Below, piece after piece: positions 6,803 through 12,876 of a DNA stretch of 20,620 bases. This DNA comes from a virus. A program made the position numbers and the translations under genes. Every line of letters starts with the position of its first letter. Position 1 is the first letter of the stretch. Location of the stretch: positions 1 to 20,620 of IMG/VR virus record IMGVR_UViG_3300035698_013859; one strand, written 5' to 3'. The notes under the pieces are model-generated. The model worked only from the letters and a program-made list of their open reading frames with translations, searched no databases and was not told the DNA's origin.

Positions 6803-6880
6803 TCAATATCCATAACCTTTATATACTAAAGCTGTTAGTCTTCCAAACTTTTGACCTGTAATATCTATGAATTTTCCCAT
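6803..6880 (-). pseudogene. N-terminal stub of an HNH/AP2-type homing endonuclease
   Basis: Read on the minus strand from ATG at 6880, 25 codons encode a protein beginning MGKFIDITGQKFGRLTA. This is the highly recognisable N-terminus of phage HNH/AP2 endonucleases (usually ...IDLTGQKFGRLTV...), where it precedes a zinc-finger-like Cys region and the nuclease domain. The frame stops (TGA) after 25 codons and all following frames are short, so everything catalytic is missing. AAAAGG sits a few nt before the ATG. It is oriented against all other genes. I interpret it as the remains of a mobile endonuclease gene that once sat in front of the capsid operon. Confidence 0.7.
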
Positions 6881-6906
6881 TTTGAAACCTTTTATTTATT
6901 TAATAA

Positions 6907-6942
6907 CTGAACACAAGGTGGGTAGGTGTTCAGAACTACCCA
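6907..6942. repeat. Two interlocked perfect inverted repeats
   Basis: Arm A CTGAACAC (6907-6914) pairs with A' GTGTTCAG (6926-6933), and arm B TGGGTAG (6919-6925) pairs with B' CTACCCA (6936-6942). The order is A-B-A'-B', so the two stems exclude each other or could form a knotted fold. All 15 base pairs are perfect. The linkers are 4 nt (A to B), 0 nt (B to A') and 2 nt (A' to B'). Confidence 0.85.
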
Positions 6943-6947
6943 TTAAT

Positions 6948-6975
6948 AGTATAACCTATTTAGTATAATATTCAA
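6948..6975 (-). promoter_or_regulatory. Possible minus-strand promoter for the endonuclease stub
   Basis: On the minus strand TTGAAT (6975-6970) and TATACT (6953-6948) lie 16 bp apart, pointing towards the stub ATG at 6880. The transcript would begin near 6941, so its leader would contain nearly all of the interlocked repeats. AT-rich DNA yields such matches easily. Confidence 0.35.
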
Positions 6976-6986
6976 ATATGTTTGAA
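6971..6986. repeat. Palindrome just upstream of the capsid promoter
   Basis: TTCAAA (6971-6976) and TTTGAA (6981-6986) form a perfect 6-bp dyad with a 4-bp centre, ending 5 bp before the -35 box at 6992. It could be an activator site, or simply part of an AT-rich upstream element. Confidence 0.4.
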
Positions 6987-6991
6987 ATATA

Positions 6992-7020
6992 TTGACAACA
7001 AATATAATATAGAATATAAC
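6992..7020 (+). promoter_or_regulatory. Strong promoter of the scaffold/capsid operon
   Basis: TTGACA (6992-6997, perfect -35) and TATAAC (7015-7020) are separated by 17 bp, with very AT-rich DNA upstream. The predicted start near 7027 gives a leader of about 50 nt before the scaffold gene. A second TATAAT at 7003 is too close to this -35 to pair with it. Confidence 0.7.
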
Positions 7021-7032
7021 TAAAAATGCTTA

Positions 7033-7050
7033 GTAAGTGCGTTAACTTAC
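7033..7050 (+). promoter_or_regulatory. Leader stem-loop of the capsid-operon mRNA
   Basis: GTAAGT (7033-7038) and ACTTAC (7045-7050) form a 6-bp perfect stem with a 6-nt loop, a few nt into the predicted transcript and about 20 nt before the ribosome site. A 5'-proximal hairpin of this kind can protect a message from RNase E, as is known for other phage mRNAs. Confidence 0.4.
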
Positions 7051-7078
7051 AAAAATTCAACTCAAAAAAGAGGTTAAA

Positions 7079-7714
7079 ATGTCCGAAGAAACCAAAGACA
7101 ATGCTGCTAAAGAAACCACTACTACTACCGATGGTTCTGAAAAAGCAGGAGAGAAAGCAGGAGAGAAAACAAGCAAGCCTCCAGTGCCTTATGACCGTTT
7201 TCAAGATGTTAATAATAAGTTTAGAGCAGAGGAAACAAAGGCAAAAGAACTACAGATAGAAGTAGATGCTTTTAAAGAGGCAGAGAGAAAAAAAGTCGAA
7301 GATAAGCAGAAAAAAGACGGTGAATATACTGAGCTTTTGAAAACTAAAGAAACTGAAATTGAGACCCATAAAGCAGAAAACGAGTCTTTAAAAAAGAACA
7401 TGGCCCTTGAAAAAGTAAAAGGCAAAATTATCAATGCAGCTAATAAAGAAGGCGCCGTTGATAGCGAAGATATTTTAAGATTTATCGCAACTGATGATTT
7501 GCTCGTATTAGAAGATGACAAATTAACAGAAGCTATAAATGCAAAAGTATCCGAAATAAAAAATAATAAGGCTCATTTATTCGGAGCTTCTGGTAGAAGC
7601 AACAAAGAAAATGGAACTCCTTATTCAGTAAATACTTCTGACAGTAAGTCTAATAAAAATTTGAGTTTAGACGAACAAATAGAAGCATCTTTAAGAAACA
7701 GTCACAAGAGGTAG
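7079..7714 (+). CDS. Scaffolding protein
   Basis: The 211-residue, highly charged, mostly helical protein precedes the major capsid gene, the normal position of the scaffold. It begins with a low-complexity Thr/Lys/Glu region containing AGEKAGEK, followed by PPVPYDRFQDVNNKF, which resembles the VPYDRFqeVN segment of phage scaffolds. A long coiled coil (about residues 45-125) and a small C-terminal basic tail (SLRNSHKR) follow; basic tails commonly bind the coat protein. No prohead protease gene is seen, which agrees with a separate, non-cleaved scaffold. AGAGG lies 5 nt before the ATG. Confidence 0.8.
   Translation: MSEETKDNAAKETTTTTDGSEKAGEKAGEKTSKPPVPYDRFQDVNNKFRAEETKAKELQIEVDAFKEAERKKVEDKQKKDGEYTELLKTKETEIETHKAENESLKKNMALEKVKGKIINAANKEGAVDSEDILRFIATDDLLVLEDDKLTEAINAKVSEIKNNKAHLFGASGRSNKENGTPYSVNTSDSKSNKNLSLDEQIEASLRNSHKR
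7145..7168 (+). repeat. 12-bp exact tandem repeat in the scaffold gene
   Basis: GCAGGAGAGAAA occurs twice in direct succession (7145-7156, 7157-7168) and encodes AGEK-AGEK in the disordered N-terminal part. It looks like recent slippage. Confidence 0.8.
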
Positions 7715-7769
7715 GCAAGATATCTTTTTGTGATTAATATTTTATTATTAATTAACAAAGAGGTTTAAA

Positions 7770-8924
7770 ATGACTACAGATTCTTATGATTTAGACAATA
7801 GAAAAAGAGACGTGAATGAAGCTTTTCAGCTTGTACTTTCTGATCCCTTTTCAGTTACATCCTTATTCCCACTAATCAGTGGAGTATCTAACACTAAATA
7901 CGAATGGTTTAATGATATACTAACTCAAACCAAATCCGATGTCACAGCTATGACCACAGACGGAGATGGAGTAAGTTTTGTTCTTACATCAAATGTTGGC
8001 TTTGAAGTTGGCTCAGTTGTACGTTTTGAGTCCGCAACTGGTCAAGGATACACAGAGCAAGCACAAGTAGGCTCAGTTAATGCTGATGGCGTTACAATAG
8101 TTATCGTTCGTGATTATGCTTCTTCAACTACTACAACATTACAGGTTGGCGACTATTTCATTCTTAGTTCAACTCCAAAACTTGAAAAATCTTTGACAGG
8201 TTCCGGTACAGTTCACAATGCAGTTGCAGAATATAACTATACTGAAATTTTTGATGAGCATGCTGAATTGTCAAGAACTGCGATGAAATCCGCTACTTAT
8301 GATGGTGCTAATCAATTAATGGCCTATCAAGAAAAAATAGCAATGTTGCGGATGAAGAGAAAATTAGCAAACTCTCTTGTTCATGGTCGCAGACTTCTTA
8401 GATCTGATAGTGTTCAAGGTACCATGGGTGGATTAATTCAATACATCGTTGCTGGTGGAAATACCGCAGCAATTGGTGGGGCAATTTCCACAACTGTACT
8501 TGATAACGCTTTTGAAGAAATTTTAGAAAAGGGTGGAGCAAGTGCCGCAGATTTAGCAATGATCGTACCTGCAAATCAAGCAAGAAGAATTTCAGGATTA
8601 AATACTTCAGCTTCCAATCCAATCATTACTAAAACTGATTCGCCAGAACAAAGAATTGGAAACTTTGTAACTACATTTATTAGTAGTCTTCCAGTAATGG
8701 GCGGTTTAGGTGCGAAAATTTTAGTTGACTACACAATGCCAAGAGACCAAATCCTGCTTGTTGATACTTCAAAAGTATCTTTAAGACAAATGGACCCAGT
8801 GATATCAGCGAATGCTACAGCTCCAGCAGAAGATGGACGTAGAACGAGATTATTGACTGAACTGACTTTAGAAATAAAGAATGCAGCTCAAGCTCACTAC
8901 ATGCTAACTGGTTTGACTGTATAG
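7770..8924 (+). CDS. Major capsid protein, SU10-like/DUF5309-like HK97 fold
   Basis: The 384-residue product follows the scaffold and is introduced by the strong initiation region AAAGAGGTTTAAAATG. Residues 146-225 (NAVAEYNYTEIFDEHAELS, then GANQLMAYQEKIAMLRMKRKLA, HGRR, GTMGGL) match the layout of the SU10/DUF5309 major capsid family, in which an Nx(T/Y)(Q/E)IF...aelS segment leads into a long spine helix and a GG turn. Residues about 58-137 form a separate beta-rich inserted domain (SFVLTSNVGFEVGSVVRFES ... VGDYFIL) containing the GD(x)F-type turn common in this family. The C-terminal half contains the P- and A-domain-like strands and ends in YMLTGLTV. It would form the icosahedral shell. 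A G-run hairpin follows the stop. Confidence 0.85.
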   Translation: MTTDSYDLDNRKRDVNEAFQLVLSDPFSVTSLFPLISGVSNTKYEWFNDILTQTKSDVTAMTTDGDGVSFVLTSNVGFEVGSVVRFESATGQGYTEQAQVGSVNADGVTIVIVRDYASSTTTTLQVGDYFILSSTPKLEKSLTGSGTVHNAVAEYNYTEIFDEHAELSRTAMKSATYDGANQLMAYQEKIAMLRMKRKLANSLVHGRRLLRSDSVQGTMGGLIQYIVAGGNTAAIGGAISTTVLDNAFEEILEKGGASAADLAMIVPANQARRISGLNTSASNPIITKTDSPEQRIGNFVTTFISSLPVMGGLGAKILVDYTMPRDQILLVDTSKVSLRQMDPVISANATAPAEDGRRTRLLTELTLEIKNAAQAHYMLTGLTV

Positions 8925-8937
8925 TTTAATTAATATT

Positions 8938-8955
8938 GGGGGTTTAATTACCCCC
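8938..8955 (+). terminator. GGGGGT/ACCCCC hairpin after the major capsid gene
   Basis: A 6-bp stem, GGGGGT (8938-8943) with ACCCCC (8950-8955), encloses the loop TTAATT and is followed by TCTTTC. It starts 13 nt after the capsid stop. The poor T-run argues against a full terminator; partial termination or protection of the mRNA 3' end is more likely. Confidence 0.55.
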
Positions 8956-8975
8956 TCTTTCATGGAGATATTACG

Positions 8976-9626
8976 ATGGCAGATTTTCAATATAAATTAA
9001 AGGCGGGGGATACCTTGCAACTTGGTGATTCCACTAACACCGTGAAAGTTCCAGGTACTTTTAATGCGGATGGTGTTTTTCAAATAGGCGGCGTGGCGGT
9101 TACGAAAACGGCGGCAGAAATAAACGCGATTAATTCCATATCTACAGATTATGTCAAAATGCTAGGTATTAAGGATGTTATAGACATTGCAACTGGAACT
9201 TGGACAATTACTAGAGTTGCTCAAGCAGATTATACTTACCGCAAAACAGCAACGGATGAAACTTCCATTATCGGTATTGATATTACTGAGACATTGAGAA
9301 CTACAGCTTCAAAAGGACTGAAGCTCGCAAGTTTCGATGTTATCTTTAGAAATATTACTACTGCTTTGGATGCTCATTCAGTAACTCTTGATAGAGTTGA
9401 ATATACTGATAGTGCGGTGGTCAGTGTAAATACCATTGCTCTGACAGGAGCTTTGTCACTTCTGACTGATGCAGATCCACAAATTAGTAATGTTGTTATC
9501 GATACTCCATTATATAATGTAACCGATGATTCCAAGTATGTAATGGAAATCACAGTTGACGCGGCGACTGCTTCGGTCTATGACTTTATTGGTGTAAATC
9601 TAAAGTTCACAAGAAACGATAATTAA
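8976..9626 (+). CDS. Putative capsid decoration/cement protein
   Basis: The 216-residue product sits between the capsid gene and the neck genes and is flanked by two strong hairpins, like other abundant virion genes here. The N-terminus (GDTLQLGDSTNTVKVPGTFN, GVFQIGGVAVTKTAAEINAI) is a small beta module also seen at the start of phage fibre or decoration proteins. Residues about 75-216 form one beta-rich domain with DYTYRKTAT, LDAHSVTLDRVEY and VYDFIGVNLKFTR. No signal, catalytic motif or coiled coil is present. A decoration protein is inferred from position, size and presumed abundance; a head fibre is the alternative. Confidence 0.5.
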   Translation: MADFQYKLKAGDTLQLGDSTNTVKVPGTFNADGVFQIGGVAVTKTAAEINAINSISTDYVKMLGIKDVIDIATGTWTITRVAQADYTYRKTATDETSIIGIDITETLRTTASKGLKLASFDVIFRNITTALDAHSVTLDRVEYTDSAVVSVNTIALTGALSLLTDADPQISNVVIDTPLYNVTDDSKYVMEITVDAATASVYDFIGVNLKFTRNDN

Positions 9627-9639
9627 TTATTTAAAATCA

Positions 9640-9667
9640 GGGGGGGGTGACAATTTGTCCCCTCCCT
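9640..9667 (+). terminator. Long G8/C-run hairpin after the decoration-like gene
   Basis: A run of eight G (9640-9647), one unpaired T, then GACA (9649-9652) folds back on TGTC (9656-9659) and the C-rich 9660-9667. This gives about 12 pairs including two G-U, with a 3-nt loop. It begins 13 nt after the stop and has no following T-run. Confidence 0.6.
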
Positions 9668-9693
9668 CATTCAACTCAATAAAGAGGTAAAAA

Positions 9694-10251
9694 ATGTTTA
9701 AATTTAAAGCACTAATTGCTCAAAAAGGAAATTATTTTTATAATGACAGATTTGTTCAATATAAAAATTCTGAGGTTATTACAGAAGATAAAGAAGAAGC
9801 TGAATATTTAAGACAAAATAGAGGATTTGTAGAAGTAATAGAAGAAGTAATAGAAATTCAAAGAGTAGCAGAAACATCGCCGTCAGTAATTAATACAATT
9901 ATTCGAGTTGAAGAACCCGAGGCACCAGTTGAAGAAGTTACACCAGTTGAAACACCAGTTGAAACACCAGTCGAGGAATTAAGGAAAAAGGCAATTGCAA
10001 TGGGATTGAAACCTCATCACGCGGCAGGCATATCAAAATTGACTGAGATTATCGAAGAAGCAATGAAAAAAGAAGAAGTCGTAGTTAATGCTTCTGATAT
10101 TATCGGTGGCGTTAATGGTGTTGAAGAGGTCGAAGAATCTCAGGTACCGGAAGAAGCAGAAGTTTTAGACGGCGTTGAAATAAAAGATGACCAGTCTGAA
10201 GCTCCAAAAGAAGAAATTGAGGAAACTGAGGCAACCGAAGAGGCTGAATAA
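9694..10251 (+). CDS. Acidic head-region protein with HeH/SAP-like segment
   Basis: The 185-residue protein has three parts. Residues 1-50 form a small domain (MFKFKALIAQKGNYFYNDRF...EAEYLRQN) like short phage proteins that set out a residue-rich beta hairpin. Residues about 70-95 are a Pro/Val/Glu repeat (VETPVETPVEE). Residues about 94-122 (VEELRKKAIAMGLKPHHAAG, SKLTEIIEEA) match the two-helix HeH/LEM/SAP-type nucleic-acid-binding pattern. The remaining 60 residues are Glu/Asp-rich and probably disordered. It may be a head-neck accessory protein touching DNA. It starts behind AAAGAGGTAAAAAATG, close to the initiation sequence of the major virion genes, and overlaps the next start by 1 nt. 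Confidence 0.55.
   Translation: MFKFKALIAQKGNYFYNDRFVQYKNSEVITEDKEEAEYLRQNRGFVEVIEEVIEIQRVAETSPSVINTIIRVEEPEAPVEEVTPVETPVETPVEELRKKAIAMGLKPHHAAGISKLTEIIEEAMKKEEVVVNASDIIGGVNGVEEVEESQVPEEAEVLDGVEIKDDQSEAPKEEIEETEATEEAE
9941..9976 (+). repeat. Three tandem 12-bp units encoding TPVE repeats
   Basis: CACCAGTTGAAA occurs at 9941-9952 and 9953-9964, with a diverged third copy at 9965-9976; a related unit lies just upstream at 9923-9934. They encode the flexible acidic linker. Confidence 0.75.
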
Positions 10252-10865
10252 TGTCTATTTTTGATAAAGTAAGTGGATCATATACTTCATATACCGCAAC
10301 TACCATAACGGATAGTTCGGCTGAATGGACCGTCAATGCGTACCAAAATTGGTATGTAACTATTGACAGTGTAGAATATAAAATTATCAGCAACACCGCT
10401 GATACACTTACTTTTGATAATGCATTTATAGCCGTTGGAAGTTATGAAATAGCTTTTTGTGGTAGAACATACCTAACAGAAATTGAAAGCGATTGTAGCA
10501 ACTCAGCAAAGATCCCAGATGCTCTAATATTGAAAAAATATAATCAGGCAAATATAGACATCTATAATAAGGTTTTTGCTTATATTAGGAAGCTATACGC
10601 TACTGATTTTGACCCACTGGCTTACATAATAAACATATTCATCATGCAGCAGTCTTATGCGTATTATATGCTTTATTTGATTTATACCGATTTGACAATA
10701 CAGGAAGGCTCATTTAATACTTACAAGACTGATGTGTTCTATAGCCAATATAAAGATGCTGTTAAGGATGCTTTGGCATTATTGCAAATTGACTTTAACA
10801 AGGACGGGGTCGCAGATCCGGAAGAAAAAACCGATAGTGTTGGAGGGACTGTTTTAACAAGATGA
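10251..10865 (+). CDS. Head-tail connector (adaptor)-like protein with EF-hand-like loop
   Basis: The 204-residue product has an N-terminal beta segment (TTITDSSAEWTVNAYQNWYV, DSVEYKIISNTADTLTFD) followed by a helical bundle (about residues 90-185) starting IPDALILKKYNQANIDIYNK, a common layout for adaptor proteins that dock on the portal. Near the end, DFNKDGVADPEE places acidic or amide side chains at positions 1, 3, 5, 9 and 12 around a central glycine, as in a calcium-binding EF-hand loop. Position four genes after the capsid, directly before two other neck genes with ATGA overlaps, supports the role. The fold is inferred, not proven. Confidence 0.55.
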   Translation: MSIFDKVSGSYTSYTATTITDSSAEWTVNAYQNWYVTIDSVEYKIISNTADTLTFDNAFIAVGSYEIAFCGRTYLTEIESDCSNSAKIPDALILKKYNQANIDIYNKVFAYIRKLYATDFDPLAYIINIFIMQQSYAYYMLYLIYTDLTIQEGSFNTYKTDVFYSQYKDAVKDALALLQIDFNKDGVADPEEKTDSVGGTVLTR

Positions 10866-11284
10866 AAATTGAAACGATAGGATCCTTTAAATCGATAACT
10901 GACAAGGTCATTAAAAAAGATGATGATTTTTCCAACTTTCTATATGAAACAGCCTTATTGCTGAATGGAAAAATACAGCAAAGAGTGCAAAAAAGAGGGG
11001 TTAGCTCTAGTGGAAGTCCTTTAAAAAGATACTCCAAAAGTTATAAGAGAAGAAGATCAGAAACAGGAAGGCAAGCGAAATTTAGAGATTTGACTTGGAG
11101 TGGTAATATGTTTCAATCATTGACGGCCGAAAAAATAGGCAATAAGCAAGCGAAGATGTTTTTTGGAAGTGCAACTGAAAAATCAAAGGCTTTTTATAAT
11201 GATGAGAAGACTCCATTTTTTAGTTTAAATCCAAAAGAACAAGATTTTTTAAGAAAAGAGTTAGAGGGTTTTGCAAAATTATGA
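10862..11284 (+). CDS. Head completion / HK97 gp10-like neck protein
   Basis: The 140-residue basic protein overlaps the upstream gene by 4 nt. Its pattern of an N-terminal helix (FSNFLYETALLLNGKIQQRV), a G..SSGSPLKRYSKSYKRRR loop, then DLTWSGNMFQSL and FFGSATEKSKAFYN fits phage proteins of the HK97 gp10/virion morphogenesis type that join head and tail. In those families the recurring elements are I...R...G....G..l..Ys..Y and lt.tG.m..s. The next gene again overlaps by 4 nt, so these neck proteins are co-translated. Confidence 0.6.
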   Translation: MKIETIGSFKSITDKVIKKDDDFSNFLYETALLLNGKIQQRVQKRGVSSSGSPLKRYSKSYKRRRSETGRQAKFRDLTWSGNMFQSLTAEKIGNKQAKMFFGSATEKSKAFYNDEKTPFFSLNPKEQDFLRKELEGFAKL

Positions 11285-11703
11285 GTACTTTAGTTGAAAT
11301 CATTGCAGAAATAAAAGTACAAGCGTTGGCAAGCGGATTCGCGTTTGTTGAAGAAAACAAAGTAGTTCAAAGCGATGTTTCTGATACCTTGCTCCCTGCT
11401 ATGTACATAAAGCTTGCTAAAACCGACTACGCTAAATTTAGAATAAATACCGTAGAAGAAACATACACCTTTAATTTATTGATGGTAATCAGTGAGGCCA
11501 CCAATGCCATTACAAGTTTAGTTGCTTTACAGGACGCATTTTTAACAAAATTAGTTGCAAGTACTGTTTTGCAAAGCTATTTCTTAGGTGAAAAGATAGA
11601 TTTGAAAGATAGTACCATGACCAACGATAAAGAATTAAACCAGGCACTTGGTGGAGAATCAAGTATTTTGACATTAACAATTGAAAATATTAATAATTTT
11701 TAG
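11281..11703 (+). CDS. Tail terminator/completion-like protein
   Basis: The 140-residue protein lies between the gp10-like gene and the tail tube, the usual place of the tail terminator that caps the tube. The outline fits: an N-terminal helix (EIIAEIKVQAL), strands ending in PAMYIKLAKTDY, a central beta sheet (ETYTFNLLMVISE), a second helix (SLVALQDAFLTKLV) and a final pair of strands (SSILTLTIENIN). There is no diagnostic motif; the call rests on size, secondary structure and order. Confidence 0.5.
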   Translation: MSTLVEIIAEIKVQALASGFAFVEENKVVQSDVSDTLLPAMYIKLAKTDYAKFRINTVEETYTFNLLMVISEATNAITSLVALQDAFLTKLVASTVLQSYFLGEKIDLKDSTMTNDKELNQALGGESSILTLTIENINNF

Positions 11704-11712
11704 AGGTATTTT

Positions 11713-11952
11713 ATGAGTAAATCAAAAGAGAACATAAATAAAGAAATGGAAGCTGCTCCAGAGGAATCACCAATAATTGAGGAATCAGAAGTTATTGAGA
11801 AATCAAAAGTTGTTGAATTTATCGCCCTGCAAACGATAAAGGTTTATTGCAATAAGTCTTTCGAGTTAGTTGAAGGACAAAAAATCCCAGAGGATTTCCC
11901 TAAGGGATTTATTACGAGTTTAATTAACAGTAAAATAATAAAAGAGGTTTAA
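11713..11952 (+). CDS. Small acidic protein before the tail tube, unknown
   Basis: The 79-residue product has a charged, disordered N-terminal half (KENINKEMEAAPEESPIIEE...) and a small folded C-terminal half (VVEFIALQTIKVYCNKSFELVEGQKIPEDFP). The latter resembles in outline the first domain of the acidic head-region protein at 9694: strand, F-x-N-x-F-like turn, then helix. AGAGG lies 7 nt before the ATG and it stops 2 nt before the tail tube start. Small proteins in this slot are common in siphoviruses and mostly uncharacterised. Confidence 0.5.
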   Translation: MSKSKENINKEMEAAPEESPIIEESEVIEKSKVVEFIALQTIKVYCNKSFELVEGQKIPEDFPKGFITSLINSKIIKEV

Positions 11953-11954
11953 TC

Positions 11955-12836
11955 ATGACTACTTCAACACCACTACAAAATTTTGGTATACACCAAGTTA
12001 CTCTAAAAGGCATAAGCGACCCTAGTATTATTGCGGTCGGTAAGATTTTAGGAGACGTTTCACCTGACTTAAATCAGGAATTAATTGATAATAGAGGTGG
12101 ATCCGCCGCTTTCCCATGGTCATCAGCACCAGGTGAAGCAACAGGTGAAATTTCTATCGTTCTAAAACAATATGACAATGTTTTGCTTAGGTTCTTAAAT
12201 CCTTGGATTTCTGGCTCGATTGTAGAAGATGACACAGGTGACGCGGCTGGTTATGCTGCCGCCCTTGCTAATAGTGTTGGAACAACTATGTTAAACGCAA
12301 CAACTGGTATAGCCTCGGTTGCCGTTGATGCTGCTACTGCTGCGGCTGGTCTTGCCTATGGTGATTATATCATAAAAGGTACGGCTGCTGGAACATTCGA
12401 TATTTATATTGATATGGATATTAGCGGTACTGCTCCATATGTTGACGACACATACAAAGTAAATGCTGCTGCAATTACCAACCCAGGAACGGGCGGAAAA
12501 GTTGTTGCCCATGGTATTGAATTTACCGCTGGTTCGGCTGGTTCTGCATTCGTAACTGGAGATGTAGCAAGGTTCTCTGTCAGACCTATCAACTCTTACA
12601 TGATGACAAACTACCTAATGAAATCTGGTGCTTCACCTCAAGAGTTCGAGTTGACAGTTGTTGGCGAAAAAATCGGAACCAAAGTTAGAGTAATGAAATT
12701 TCCAAGATGTATTGCCGGTGGTGGTGGTAACTTGAAATTTGTTTACAAAGATTGGTCGATGATTGAAACCACAATTAAAATTCTACAGCCTGCGACTGTT
12801 GATCATGTTGCTGTACAAGAATTTATGGATCGTTAA
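11955..12836 (+). CDS. Major tail tube protein with an inserted Ala/Gly-rich domain
   Basis: The 293-residue protein follows the tail terminator-like gene and precedes the chaperone-like and tape measure genes, the invariant place of the tube subunit. Residues 1-90 and 209-293 together look like one beta-rich tube domain (ending KDWSMIETTIKILQPATVDHVAVQEFMDR). Between them, residues about 92-208 form an extra domain rich in Ala, Gly, Asp and Thr (TGDAAGYAAALANSVGT... TGDVARFSVRP). The insert would sit outside the tube like the surface domains of other tail proteins. It is initiated from AAAGAGGTTTAATCATG and followed by a G5/C5 hairpin, both shared with the capsid gene, in line with high expression. 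Confidence 0.75.
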   Translation: MTTSTPLQNFGIHQVTLKGISDPSIIAVGKILGDVSPDLNQELIDNRGGSAAFPWSSAPGEATGEISIVLKQYDNVLLRFLNPWISGSIVEDDTGDAAGYAAALANSVGTTMLNATTGIASVAVDAATAAAGLAYGDYIIKGTAAGTFDIYIDMDISGTAPYVDDTYKVNAAAITNPGTGGKVVAHGIEFTAGSAGSAFVTGDVARFSVRPINSYMMTNYLMKSGASPQEFELTVVGEKIGTKVRVMKFPRCIAGGGGNLKFVYKDWSMIETTIKILQPATVDHVAVQEFMDR

Positions 12837-12843
12837 TCTTATA

Positions 12844-12861
12844 GGGGGTAGAAATACCCCC
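12844..12861 (+). terminator. GGGGGTA-GAAA-TACCCCC hairpin after the tail tube gene
   Basis: A perfect 7-bp stem (12844-12850 with 12855-12861) closes a GAAA tetraloop, an especially stable RNA loop of the GNRA class. It starts 7 nt after the stop. GCTTACAGG follows, not a T-run, so this is not a standard terminator. Confidence 0.6.
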
Positions 12862-12876
12862 GCTTACAGGTGAATT

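Larger units (their letters stand above)
6762..7078. other. Regulatory/relic intergenic region before the capsid operon
   Basis: This 317-nt stretch has no complete gene. From left to right it holds a minus-strand endonuclease stub (6803-6880), interlocked inverted repeats (6907-6942), a possible minus-strand promoter (6948-6975), a short palindrome (6971-6986) and a strong + strand promoter (6992-7020). A leader stem-loop (7033-7050) and the scaffold ribosome site follow. I see no rho-independent terminator for the upstream genes. Confidence 0.7.

Noticed and set aside
6907-6942. A complete H-type pseudoknot using both full stems
   Set aside because: The 2-nt linker between A' and B' is too short to span an 8-bp stem, so both full stems together are sterically unlikely; alternative hairpins fit better.
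6992-7008. TTGACA with TATAAT at 7003 as the promoter
   Set aside because: The spacing is only 5 bp; the TATAAC at 7015 gives the correct 17 bp.
7715-7769. Terminator between scaffold and capsid genes
   Set aside because: There is only AT-rich self-complementarity and a TCACAA/TTGTGA pair with a long loop; nothing convincing.
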